Source: Hyphomicrobiales bacterium (GTDB lineage Bacteria; Pseudomonadota; Alphaproteobacteria; Rhizobiales; JAKIUO01). Taken from it: a stretch of DNA of 6,278 nt. The translations under genes and the position numbers were made by a program. The stretch is taken from contig JALXEI010000362.1 of NCBI GenBank assembly GCA_027069645.1, forward strand, positions 3,712 through 9,989, written 5' to 3'. A model generated the notes under the pieces. That model did no database searches, was not told the origin of the DNA, and saw only the letters and a program-made list of their open reading frames with translations. Of the stretch, positions 1 through 4,963 are shown piece after piece (the first letter of the stretch is position 1; every line of letters begins with the position of its first letter).

Positions 1-308
1 CGCAGCTCGCGGATCTGTCTGGTCAGTTCCATATTTTCGGCCCGCTGGCGACCGATATCCACCATTTGTTGCGCGGCTTTTTCCTTTGCCGCCTCCAGAC
101 TGACTTCAAGATTGCGGACCTCAATCGCATGTTCGGCACGCAACTGGTCTTTTTCAGAATGGAAATCGGTAAGGGAGATCGGCAGCGAAGACTTCAGTCG
201 TTTTGTTGCAAGACGGGCCGCCCGACGCCAGACGACCGGCGAAAGAAGCAGGAATATAAGCGTCGCCAGCAAAAAACCGAGCGCGACCAGCATAACGGAT
301 TGAACCAT
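1..308 (-). CDS. Membrane-anchored coiled-coil protein, N-terminal part only
   Basis: The reading frame starts at an ATG at 308 and is still open at the left edge, so only the first 102 residues are visible. It begins MVQSVMLVALGFLLATLIFLLL, one hydrophobic N-terminal helix (about residues 4-24). A basic stretch rich in Arg and Lys follows (about 27-43), which by the positive-inside rule suggests a cytoplasmic tail. From about residue 50 the chain is charged and heptad-like, rich in Glu, Gln, Lys, Arg and Ala, typical of a coiled coil. The start is secure: an in-frame TAA lies 24 bases upstream, and AGGAG and GGAAGG motifs precede the ATG. Conserved hypothetical proteins with this layout occur in Alphaproteobacteria, but I know no assigned function. 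It lies downstream of the EipA-like gene on the same strand, 175 bases away, so cotranscription is possible. That gap holds a TATAGT at 400-405 that might be a weak -10 box. Confidence 0.75.
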   Translation of the reverse strand, partial: MVQSVMLVALGFLLATLIFLLLSPVVWRRAARLATKRLKSSLPISLTDFHSEKDQLRAEHAIEVRNLEVSLEAAKEKAAQQMVDIGRQRAENMELTRQIREL

Positions 309-483
309 AACCTTCCAGGGCTCCTGAAATTATTAAAAACATCATCCCGGATCAGCGTGTTACGTAAAACCGCGATGATTCTTTCCTGTTTTGTCGCTAA
401 CTATACATCAGGTTACAACAAATCACCAGGCACTGTCGCTTGTGCTTTCCCGACAGGTTGCAATATTTTTGCCTGCAAGAAGG

Positions 484-1620
484 CTAAAACGGGTTCCAGG
501 TTGGACGACGGGTATATTTCAGATAACCGACATTGGCCCCGAGGCGAACCCCCAGACCGCTGCGGATTGGCGCAAGGACCACATTGCCGCGTTTTTGAAA
601 CGTCACACCAACGCCGCCAACAAGATAAGCAGACCCGTCAACACCGGCGAACCGACCATACATCTTTTCTATATTGTGCAGATTGTAAACGAGGATCATG
701 GTTTTTGCGCCCTCGGCACCAAAATCATAGCCAATGGAAGGCCCCTGCCAGTATATGTGTCGACGCTCGCCAGCCTTTGTATAAAGAGTCCCCTCGCCAT
801 AGCGCAAACCTGCGATCAGCGCGCCCCCGCCCTCTTCCCCGAGAATATAGCCATTTGGCCGTCCGGATTTTTTGAAAACATGAGCAATCACCTTGGCCAG
901 TCCCTTGGTCACCTGACCGAAAAACTTGTGCCCGGCCCTCAGAATTTCATCATCGGAATAGGTATCATCATAGGCCCTGTTCCGGACCGGAGGCTGTTGT
1001 TGATAGGAGCCGTATTTGCCCGCAGCAGGGGGCGGCGCATAGGCTTGCCCCGGCCCACCGGCTTCCGGTGGCTGATAGCCGTATCCGGGTTGCGGATTAT
1101 ACCGCCCCCCCTGCCGATAGCCGTCGTCACGCGGGTAAGCCCCTGGTTGTGCCGGTCGACCCATGTATTGTTGTCCTGAATAGGTTCTCCCGGAATCCCC
1201 CTGTTGCCGGTCATACCGGTCATAGGGACGCGAAGTGCGATCACCAGAATTGCGATCATAATTTTCGGCACGATAGCCGGAACCGGAACGACCTTGCGCA
1301 GGAGCAGAGGGACTCCCGTAAGCCCCTCGCCCGTTATTGCGAAGCGCGTCATAACCGCGATCATAGCTGCCTGTCGAATTTTGATCCGGTGTTTCCTGTT
1401 GCTGACCATAACCCTGTGATTGCTGCGAGGTACCGTGGCGGGCCGGATCATAGGGTTCTCCCGGCTCCACATAACGTTGCTCGCCCTGTTGACGGGCCTC
1501 ACCTGATGATTGTGTATTTCTCTCCCACGGCAAGACCGTTTTTGCCTGTCCGCCAGGCGGGAAAAACAATGCCAGAAAGAGCAACAGACTGGCAAATTGC
1601 GCGAAGCGTCCGGTTATCAT
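484..1620 (-). CDS. EipA-like DUF1134 periplasmic envelope protein with long disordered region
   Basis: This encodes 378 residues. Residues 1-26 (MITGRFAQFASLLLFLALFF, then PPGGQA) form a signal peptide, with likely cleavage after GQA. Residues about 27-220 are low-complexity, rich in Gly, Gln, Tyr, Arg, Pro and Asp, with recurring YDR, GYGYQ and RPYDRYD-like motifs, and are probably disordered. Residues 221-378 are a DUF1134 domain, recognised by YSDDEILRAGHKFFG, PNGYILGEEGGGA, YGEGTLYTKAG, WQGPSIGYDFG, the VYNL segment and the C-terminal GYLKYTRRPTWNPF. The family member EipA of Brucella is a small periplasmic beta-barrel protein that supports cell-envelope integrity; a similar role here is inference. 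EipA is about 200 residues, so the extra length is the linker. The frame is open further upstream to 1725, but the ATG at 1620 is chosen because the signal peptide begins there and AGGA lies just before it. Cysteine is absent from the mature protein. Confidence 0.9.
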   Translation of the reverse strand: MITGRFAQFASLLLFLALFFPPGGQAKTVLPWERNTQSSGEARQQGEQRYVEPGEPYDPARHGTSQQSQGYGQQQETPDQNSTGSYDRGYDALRNNGRGAYGSPSAPAQGRSGSGYRAENYDRNSGDRTSRPYDRYDRQQGDSGRTYSGQQYMGRPAQPGAYPRDDGYRQGGRYNPQPGYGYQPPEAGGPGQAYAPPPAAGKYGSYQQQPPVRNRAYDDTYSDDEILRAGHKFFGQVTKGLAKVIAHVFKKSGRPNGYILGEEGGGALIAGLRYGEGTLYTKAGERRHIYWQGPSIGYDFGAEGAKTMILVYNLHNIEKMYGRFAGVDGSAYLVGGVGVTFQKRGNVVLAPIRSGLGVRLGANVGYLKYTRRPTWNPF

Positions 1621-1785
1621 GTTCCTGTTTCCACTGTTCGACGACCTGTTTCGGGATTGGAAGTCATTTTTTTTAACGGAAAAGCCTTGCATACAAAGCA
1701 ACTTTAGCAAAGACGAGCATGCCACCCAACTGTGGCGGGAATGCGTATTTGCGCCCTGGTATCACCACCGGCCCGCCGTGCAGGC

Positions 1786-1818
1786 AAAAAAGAAGACCGG
1801 GGTTTGAAACCCGGTCTT
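1786..1818 (-). terminator. Strong rho-independent terminator of the candidate small RNA
   Basis: On the minus strand a perfect 9-bp stem AAGACCGGG/CCCGGTCTT (arms at 1810-1818 and 1793-1801) encloses an 8-base loop. It is followed at once by CTTTTTT (1792-1786). The T tract lies only on the minus-strand side, so it terminates leftward transcription. No protein gene ends close upstream: the nearest stop on this strand is at 2202, some 380 bases away. This is the main argument for an RNA gene here. Confidence 0.85.
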
Positions 1819-1950
1819 TGAAAGTTTGCGCACCACAGAGGAAGGGTGCATTTGCGATATGGATCAATGTGGTGATCCACAGGGAAGGTCCGGAAGGGAG
1901 GGAACAGACCTTCACCGCTGCAAGAGCAGCATGGGATGGAAGTAAGCATT
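1786..1950 (-). ncRNA. Candidate small RNA with CU-rich hairpin loops
   Basis: Read on the minus strand, this stretch folds into five consecutive hairpins. The first is GCTGC/GCAGC with a TCTT loop (1917-1930). The second is a 9-bp stem GAAGGTCTG/CGGACCTTC with one wobble pair and the loop TTCCCTCCCTTC (1884-1913). The third is a stem built on TGGATCA/TGATCCA (1858-1881). The fourth is GCACC/GGTGC with loop CTTCCTCTGT (1830-1849). The fifth is the terminator (1793-1818) followed by a T run. The second and fourth loops are pyrimidine-rich and complementary to purine-rich Shine-Dalgarno sequences, and TTCCATCCC near the 5' side adds a third such patch. Alphaproteobacterial trans-acting RNAs with CCUCC-type loops are an established class, so a base-pairing regulator is plausible. 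The 5' end is not defined: 1950 is an estimate just downstream of a weak TATGGT (1955-1960) that could be a -10 box. I could not match it to 6S, 4.5S, tmRNA or RNase P. Strand rests on the terminator. Confidence 0.5.
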
Positions 1951-1974
1951 TGCGACCATAACCGGCAAGAGGGT

Positions 1975-2005
1975 CTGACGCATGTCAGCCATAACCCTGA
2001 CGCAT
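1975..2005. promoter_or_regulatory. Operator-like palindrome plus direct repeat upstream of the candidate small RNA
   Basis: CTGACGCAT occurs at 1975-1983 and again at 1997-2005, an offset of 22 bp or about two helical turns. The first copy also lies within the palindrome CTGAC-GCAT-GTCAG (1975-1988). Spacing by two turns on one DNA face is typical of sites for dimeric or tandem-binding transcription factors. The cluster lies roughly 25-55 bases upstream of the estimated 5' end of the small RNA, where a regulator would act. The protein that might bind is unknown, and the match to any named box is not convincing. Confidence 0.35.
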
Positions 2006-2039
2006 AGCTTACCTCTTGAAAAGACCGGAGAAACTCTTA

Positions 2040-2201
2040 GAGGCTGGTTCAAAACTCATCGCCTGGTTTTATTGAGGTTTTTCCTGTTCAGAATCAAGCA
2101 AACCGGCGCAGGACGGGGCTGGCGTCCCTTTCAAGCCGGTTTACGCCGATAATGGGCAGGAAAAGGCCAATAAAATCAGTGAGGAGTTTTGAACCAGCCT
2201 C
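2040..2201. mobile_element. Hairpin MITE, possibly IS5-family derived, with TTA target duplication
   Basis: The 162-bp element has perfect 18-bp terminal inverted repeats, GAGGCTGGTTCAAAACTC at 2040-2057 and its complement at 2184-2201. It is flanked by TTA at 2037-2039 and 2202-2204. The complementarity continues inward: TTTTATTG (2067-2074) with 2168-2175, TTTTCCTG (2079-2086) with 2157-2164, AAACCGGC (2100-2107) with 2135-2142, and GGACG (2111-2115) with 2123-2127. Nearly the whole element can therefore fold into one long imperfect hairpin. It has no transposase and no plausible coding sequence, so it would need an enzyme supplied by a full-length relative. A 3-bp TNA duplication and GAGGCTG-type ends fit IS5-family groups such as IS1031 or IS427; that link is inference. 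The right TTA doubles as the stop codon of the neighbouring minus-strand gene. Confidence 0.85.
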
Positions 2202-2474
2202 TTACTCATCCTCATCCTTCATACGGCTGGCCCGGGTTTTCTCAAGTTTTTGCCCCCGACCATGCCATTTCAGCGTCACATTGCGACGCCAGCGACGAAC
2301 CAATGGCAAGTCAATGGACAGCACCAGCAATCCAAGCGGGATCATCCAGAACCCGAGAACAGGCAGAAATCCCAGCAAACCACCGATAACCAGAAGAATA
2401 CCGATCAGAATGCGGGCGATTTGTGATTTGGGTAGTTTGAATTCCCGGCTGCCAACACGTATTTTGGGGTTCAT
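2202..2474 (-). CDS. Small two-helix inner-membrane protein, PGPGW-like
   Basis: This encodes 90 residues. A soluble basic N-terminus (residues 1-18) is followed by a hydrophobic hairpin. The first helix is about residues 19-36 and the second about 42-55, joined by a tight FLPVLGFWMIP turn. After that come an Arg-rich segment (RRWRRN, 60-65) and a charged tail ending in KDEDE. This helix-turn-helix layout with a Gly, Pro and Trp turn resembles the putative transmembrane PGPGW family, whose function is unknown. The start at 2474 is well supported: AAGGAAGG lies five bases before the ATG. The TAA stop is the right-hand target duplication of the MITE, so the protein end is unchanged by the insertion. 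The gene is divergent from metC, with 132 bases between the two starts. Both ends are probably inside the cytoplasm, given the basic flanks. Confidence 0.8.
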   Translation of the reverse strand: MNPKIRVGSREFKLPKSQIARILIGILLVIGGLLGFLPVLGFWMIPLGLLVLSIDLPLVRRWRRNVTLKWHGRGQKLEKTRASRMKDEDE

Positions 2475-2564
2475 CGGATCCTTCCTTACCTGACATTTTT
2501 TTCATCTATAACTTGTAACACAGACATCAATATGATCTTTGGCAGAAAAAAGCCCTGTTATGAG

Positions 2565-2581
2565 ACCTGATTCAGTCAGGT
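2565..2581. promoter_or_regulatory. Perfect inverted repeat upstream of metC
   Basis: ACCTGA-TTCAG-TCAGGT is a perfect 6+5+6 palindrome that ends 25 bases before the metC start codon, in the divergent intergenic region 2475-2606. Its position suits an operator, or a small hairpin in the metC leader. There is no T run after it and too little room for a SAM-type riboswitch. No clear sigma-70 promoter stands out on either strand. Which regulator might use the palindrome is not evident. Confidence 0.35.
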
Positions 2582-2606
2582 TGCGGCCCGGAAAAGGAAG
2601 ATATTC

Positions 2607-3764
2607 ATGAAGTTTCCCACCAGACTGACACATTCGGGGCGCGATGCGGCCCGCCAGGGCGGTTTTGTAAATCCGCCCGCATGGCGTGGCTCTACAATTC
2701 TTTTTTCGTCCCTTGCCGAATTGCAAAACCCGCCCGCCGGATATGGTTACGGACGCGGTGGCTCGCCAGGGCAAACCGCTCTCGCTGATCTGATGTGCGA
2801 CCTGGAAGGCGGGTGCTATTGCAAATTTACCTCCTGCGGACTTAACGCGATCACCGGCACCCTGCTGGCGCTCCTGAAGGCTGGCGATCATATCCTGCTG
2901 CCGGATTGTATCTTTTATCCGGCCCGTCATTTTTGCGACACCGTACTGGCGCGGCTGGGCGTTGAAAGCACATATTATGATCCATGTGCGACTGAAACCC
3001 TCGCAACCCTTGTGCGACCGGAAACCAGGCTGATTTACACAGAGTCGCCTGGTTCCGATACATTTGATATTCAGGACATTCCGGCGATTGTCAAAATCGC
3101 CAGGGCACATGACATTCTGACGATTATCGATAACACATGGGCCACGCCCCTTTTCTTTCGTCCGCTGGAACATGGTGTTGATATTTCCATTCACGCCGCC
3201 ACCAAATATATTACCGGTCACTCCGATGCTCTGCTGGGGATCGTTGTTGCCGGTGAACGGGCCGCCGGAAAACTGAAAGCGGCCCAGAGCGCCCTTGGCC
3301 TTTGCCCCGGCTCCGAGGAAATCTATTCCGCCCTGAAGGGGCTGCGCACCCTTGATATTCGCATGCAGAAACATCAGGAAAATGCCCTCGCCCTGACCTC
3401 CTGGCTGGAAACCAGACCAGAGGTTCAAAAGGTTCTTTATCCCGCATTGCCCTCCTTCGAGGGGCATGAACTGTGGAAAAGAGACTTTCACGGTGCCTCT
3501 GGCCTGTTTTCCATCGTTCTCAATCCCTGTTCGAGAGAGGCGCTGGCTGCGATGGTCGATAATCTCGACCTATTTGGTATCGGCTGGTCCTGGGGCGGAT
3601 ATGAAAGTCTCATTGTTCCCTTGCAGACCAAAGGCGCGCGAACCGTGACAGACCGGAAGCCTGACGGGCCTCTGTTGCGCATCCACGCCGGACTTGAGGA
3701 TGTCGAGGATCTCAAAGCCGATCTGGAAAAAGGTTTTGAACGCCTCAACAATTCCATTTCATGA
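2607..3764 (+). CDS. metC: Cystathionine beta-lyase
   Basis: This encodes 385 residues, a full-length member of the Cys/Met-metabolism PLP enzyme family (fold type I). It cleaves cystathionine to homocysteine, pyruvate and ammonia in the transsulfuration branch of methionine synthesis, in the cytoplasm. The PLP lysine is K200 in ATKYITGHSD, and D175 in IIDNTWATP is positioned to contact the PLP ring nitrogen. Y48 and R50 in GYGYGRGGSP should bind the cofactor phosphate of the partner subunit, Y104 should stack on PLP, and R358 in LRIHAGLEDVEDL should bind the substrate carboxylate. The KRDFHGASGLFS and SWGGYESL (328-335) motifs point to beta-lyase over gamma-synthase or gamma-lyase. The start has AAGGAAG six bases upstream. 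The gene stands alone, converging on the nad operon 31 bases away. Oddly, four cysteines (64, 70, 72, 77) cluster near the phosphate-binding loop, where many homologues have TSSG. Confidence 0.93.
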   Translation: MKFPTRLTHSGRDAARQGGFVNPPAWRGSTILFSSLAELQNPPAGYGYGRGGSPGQTALADLMCDLEGGCYCKFTSCGLNAITGTLLALLKAGDHILLPDCIFYPARHFCDTVLARLGVESTYYDPCATETLATLVRPETRLIYTESPGSDTFDIQDIPAIVKIARAHDILTIIDNTWATPLFFRPLEHGVDISIHAATKYITGHSDALLGIVVAGERAAGKLKAAQSALGLCPGSEEIYSALKGLRTLDIRMQKHQENALALTSWLETRPEVQKVLYPALPSFEGHELWKRDFHGASGLFSIVLNPCSREALAAMVDNLDLFGIGWSWGGYESLIVPLQTKGARTVTDRKPDGPLLRIHAGLEDVEDLKADLEKGFERLNNSIS

Positions 3765-3787
3765 AAAACCGGAGGCTCTCGCTCCTC
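3764..3787 (-). terminator. Possible weak intrinsic terminator of the nadB-nadC operon
   Basis: Just after the stop of the last minus-strand gene (3796), the minus strand reads GAGG, an 8-base spacer, CCTC, then CGG and TTTTT (3768-3764). GGAG/CTCC pairing one base over is an alternative. The stem is short, but the T run and the location between convergent genes support termination. The T run overlaps the end of metC, so the signal is shared with a coding sequence. No comparable signal is seen for metC on the plus strand. Confidence 0.4.
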
Positions 3788-3795
3788 AAACCCTC

Positions 3796-4047
3796 TCACC
3801 AGAACAGGCCGCCACGGTCCCGCAAGCCGTTATCATAATCCTCGTCGGGATCCTCTTCATATTCCTGTTCAAAGGGAGCCGGCCCGGCACGTGCCGGCAG
3901 AAACAGCAATATCAGTACCGCGGGCGGAAAAAACATGCTCGCGATTCCCCACAACAGCCAGGTTCTGTGCTTTACGTGCGCCAGCGCTGTTGCGAGAATC
4001 ATGGCCGATATCGAGGCCATCAGAAAGAATGTCAGATAGGCAAGCAT
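3796..4047 (-). CDS. Small two-helix membrane protein with acidic tail, downstream of nadC
   Basis: This encodes 83 residues. Helix one is about residues 1-23 (MLAYLTFFLMASISAMILAT), a short basic loop with HVKHR follows, and helix two is about 30-51 (WLLWGIASMFFPPAVLILLFL). The C-terminal tail is acidic (EQEYEEDPDEDYD, about 60-72) and ends GGLFW. I do not recognise a named family. An alternative GTG start at 4089 would add 14 residues (MKGYFNRQRETAKT) and bring the start within 14 bases of the nadC stop. Neither start has a strong Shine-Dalgarno, though AGAGAGA lies about 12 bases before the ATG. The ATG is preferred because the protein then opens directly with its first helix. Same-strand tight spacing implies cotranscription with nadB and nadC, but nothing in the sequence links it to NAD synthesis. 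Confidence 0.68.
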   Translation of the reverse strand: MLAYLTFFLMASISAMILATALAHVKHRTWLLWGIASMFFPPAVLILLFLPARAGPAPFEQEYEEDPDEDYDNGLRDRGGLFW

Positions 4048-4103
4048 TGTTTTGGCTGTCTCTCTCTGGCGATTGAAGTAACCCTTCACAGCTGGGGACT
4101 CTG

Positions 4104-4952
4104 TCAGCCATAATCAAGCCCCAGGTCGAGGACAGGGGCTGAATGCGTCAGCGCACCGACGGAAATCAGATCAACCCCTGTTCGGGCAATTTCCCCCACG
4201 GTTCGCAAATTCACCCCGCCGGAAGCTTCGAGAATCGCGCGCCCCTGCACGAGTTCGACCGCCTCGCGCAGCTTTTCGGGTTTCATATTGTCGAGCAATA
4301 CGGCATCGACCCTGAAATTCATGACCTCGCGCAACTGATCCAGCGTATCGACCTCGATTTCAACGCGCACCATATGGCTGGCATGGTTCCGGACCCGTTC
4401 CAGTACCTGCTCGACCCCGCCCGCACTGGCGATATGGTTGTCCTTGATCAAAATAGCCTGATCCAGCCCGAAACGATGGTTCTGTCCCCCGCCCGCCCGC
4501 ACGGCATATTTTTGAAAGGCCCGTAACCCCGGCAGGGTTTTTCTTGTGCAGCAAATGGCGGCCCCTGTTCCTCTCGTCTGCTCGACAAACCGGGCCGTCA
4601 GCGAGGCAATCCCACCGAGATGGCACAAATAATTCAATGCTACCCGTTCGGCGGCCAGAATATTGCGACTGTTGCCGCTGATTTCGAGGATAACATCCCC
4701 CGTGCCTACCCGGTCACCATCCCTCGCGCTCCGCTTCAATGAGATGGCCGGATCGATCTGCCTGAAAGCTTCCAGAGCCAGCGGCAAACCGGCAATGATG
4801 CCGTTTTCCCGCGCCCTTATGGTTGCCGACATGGTTTCATCAGCTGACAGAACGGCGTTCCCGGTAATATCGCCCGCCAACCCGAGATCTTCACGAAGCG
4901 CTGCGGCGACAGCCTCTTTCAGGAGATGGCGGGGAAAACTGTTTTCCAGCAT
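4104..4952 (-). CDS. nadC: Nicotinate-nucleotide pyrophosphorylase (carboxylating), quinolinate phosphoribosyltransferase
   Basis: This encodes 282 residues, the usual full length. It converts quinolinate and phosphoribosyl pyrophosphate to nicotinate mononucleotide, CO2 and pyrophosphate, the last step of de novo nicotinate mononucleotide synthesis, in the cytoplasm. The N-terminal open-faced sandwich domain (about 1-110) carries the AREDLG-like ALREDLGLAGDIT motif. The barrel domain follows with CTRKTLPGLR (135-144), KYAVRAGGGQNHRFGL (148-163) and AILIKDNHI (166-174). These hold the Arg, Lys and His residues that bind quinolinate and phosphoribosyl pyrophosphate. The later barrel strands show EIEVDT (198-203), DAVLLDNM (216-223), LEASGGVN (241-248) and DLISVGALTHS (261-271). 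All expected motifs are intact. The ATG has AAGGGA six bases upstream. Only 11 bases separate it from the nadB stop, so the two genes are almost certainly translated from one message. Confidence 0.97.
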   Translation of the reverse strand: MLENSFPRHLLKEAVAAALREDLGLAGDITGNAVLSADETMSATIRARENGIIAGLPLALEAFRQIDPAISLKRSARDGDRVGTGDVILEISGNSRNILAAERVALNYLCHLGGIASLTARFVEQTRGTGAAICCTRKTLPGLRAFQKYAVRAGGGQNHRFGLDQAILIKDNHIASAGGVEQVLERVRNHASHMVRVEIEVDTLDQLREVMNFRVDAVLLDNMKPEKLREAVELVQGRAILEASGGVNLRTVGEIARTGVDLISVGALTHSAPVLDLGLDYG

Positions 4953-4963
4953 GACGGTTCCCT

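Larger units (their letters stand above)
1621..2201. other. Gene-free 580-base stretch with RNA and mobile-element structure
   Basis: No convincing protein gene is present. Short open frames on both strands lack ribosome binding sites and run through hairpins and low-complexity sequence. From left to right it holds the upstream region of the EipA-like gene (1621-1785, no clear sigma-70 promoter), a minus-strand intrinsic terminator (1786-1818) ending a structured candidate small RNA, and a repeat and palindrome cluster (1975-2005). A hairpin MITE fills 2040-2201. The minus-strand terminator separates the small RNA from the EipA-like gene, so that gene should have its own promoter within about 1621-1785. 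Confidence 0.7.

Noticed and set aside
66..1179. Plus-strand open frames of 269 and 262 codons overlapping the first two minus-strand genes
   Set aside because: They lie antisense to the EipA-like domain and the coiled-coil protein, have no family resemblance or ribosome binding site, and carry low-complexity basic sequence typical of shadows.
1621..1725. Longer N-terminus for the EipA-like protein, starting at 1725 or 1692
   Set aside because: The extension would put about 35 polar residues in front of a clear signal peptide, which would disrupt export. The ATG at 1620 begins the signal peptide directly.
1881..1910. Plus-strand sequence resembling the SRP (4.5S) RNA core, with GGTCCGGAAGGGAG
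   Set aside because: The SRP core needs a longer conserved match ending in GCAGC and a matching asymmetric internal loop, which are absent. The plus strand also has no terminator here. The purine run is the complement of the CU-rich loop of the minus-strand hairpin.
1673..1961. Short open frames on both strands through the 1719-1961 region as small proteins
   Set aside because: They lack ribosome binding sites, run straight through the serial hairpins and terminator, and show no protein-like pattern. The RNA interpretation explains the sequence better.
1786..1990. 6S RNA as an identity for the structured RNA
   Set aside because: 6S RNA needs a long closing stem pairing its two ends around a central bubble. 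Here the hairpins are serial and the 3' end is an intrinsic terminator. The usual gene neighbours are also missing.
2475..2606. SAM-responsive riboswitch in the metC leader
   Set aside because: Only a simple 17-base palindrome is present. The stems and conserved core of SAM-I or SAM-II classes are not visible, and the leader is short.
2502..3491. Long minus-strand open frame opposite metC (329 codons)
   Set aside because: It lies almost wholly antisense to a well-supported gene, has no recognisable domain, and its composition is what the complement of high-GC coding sequence gives.
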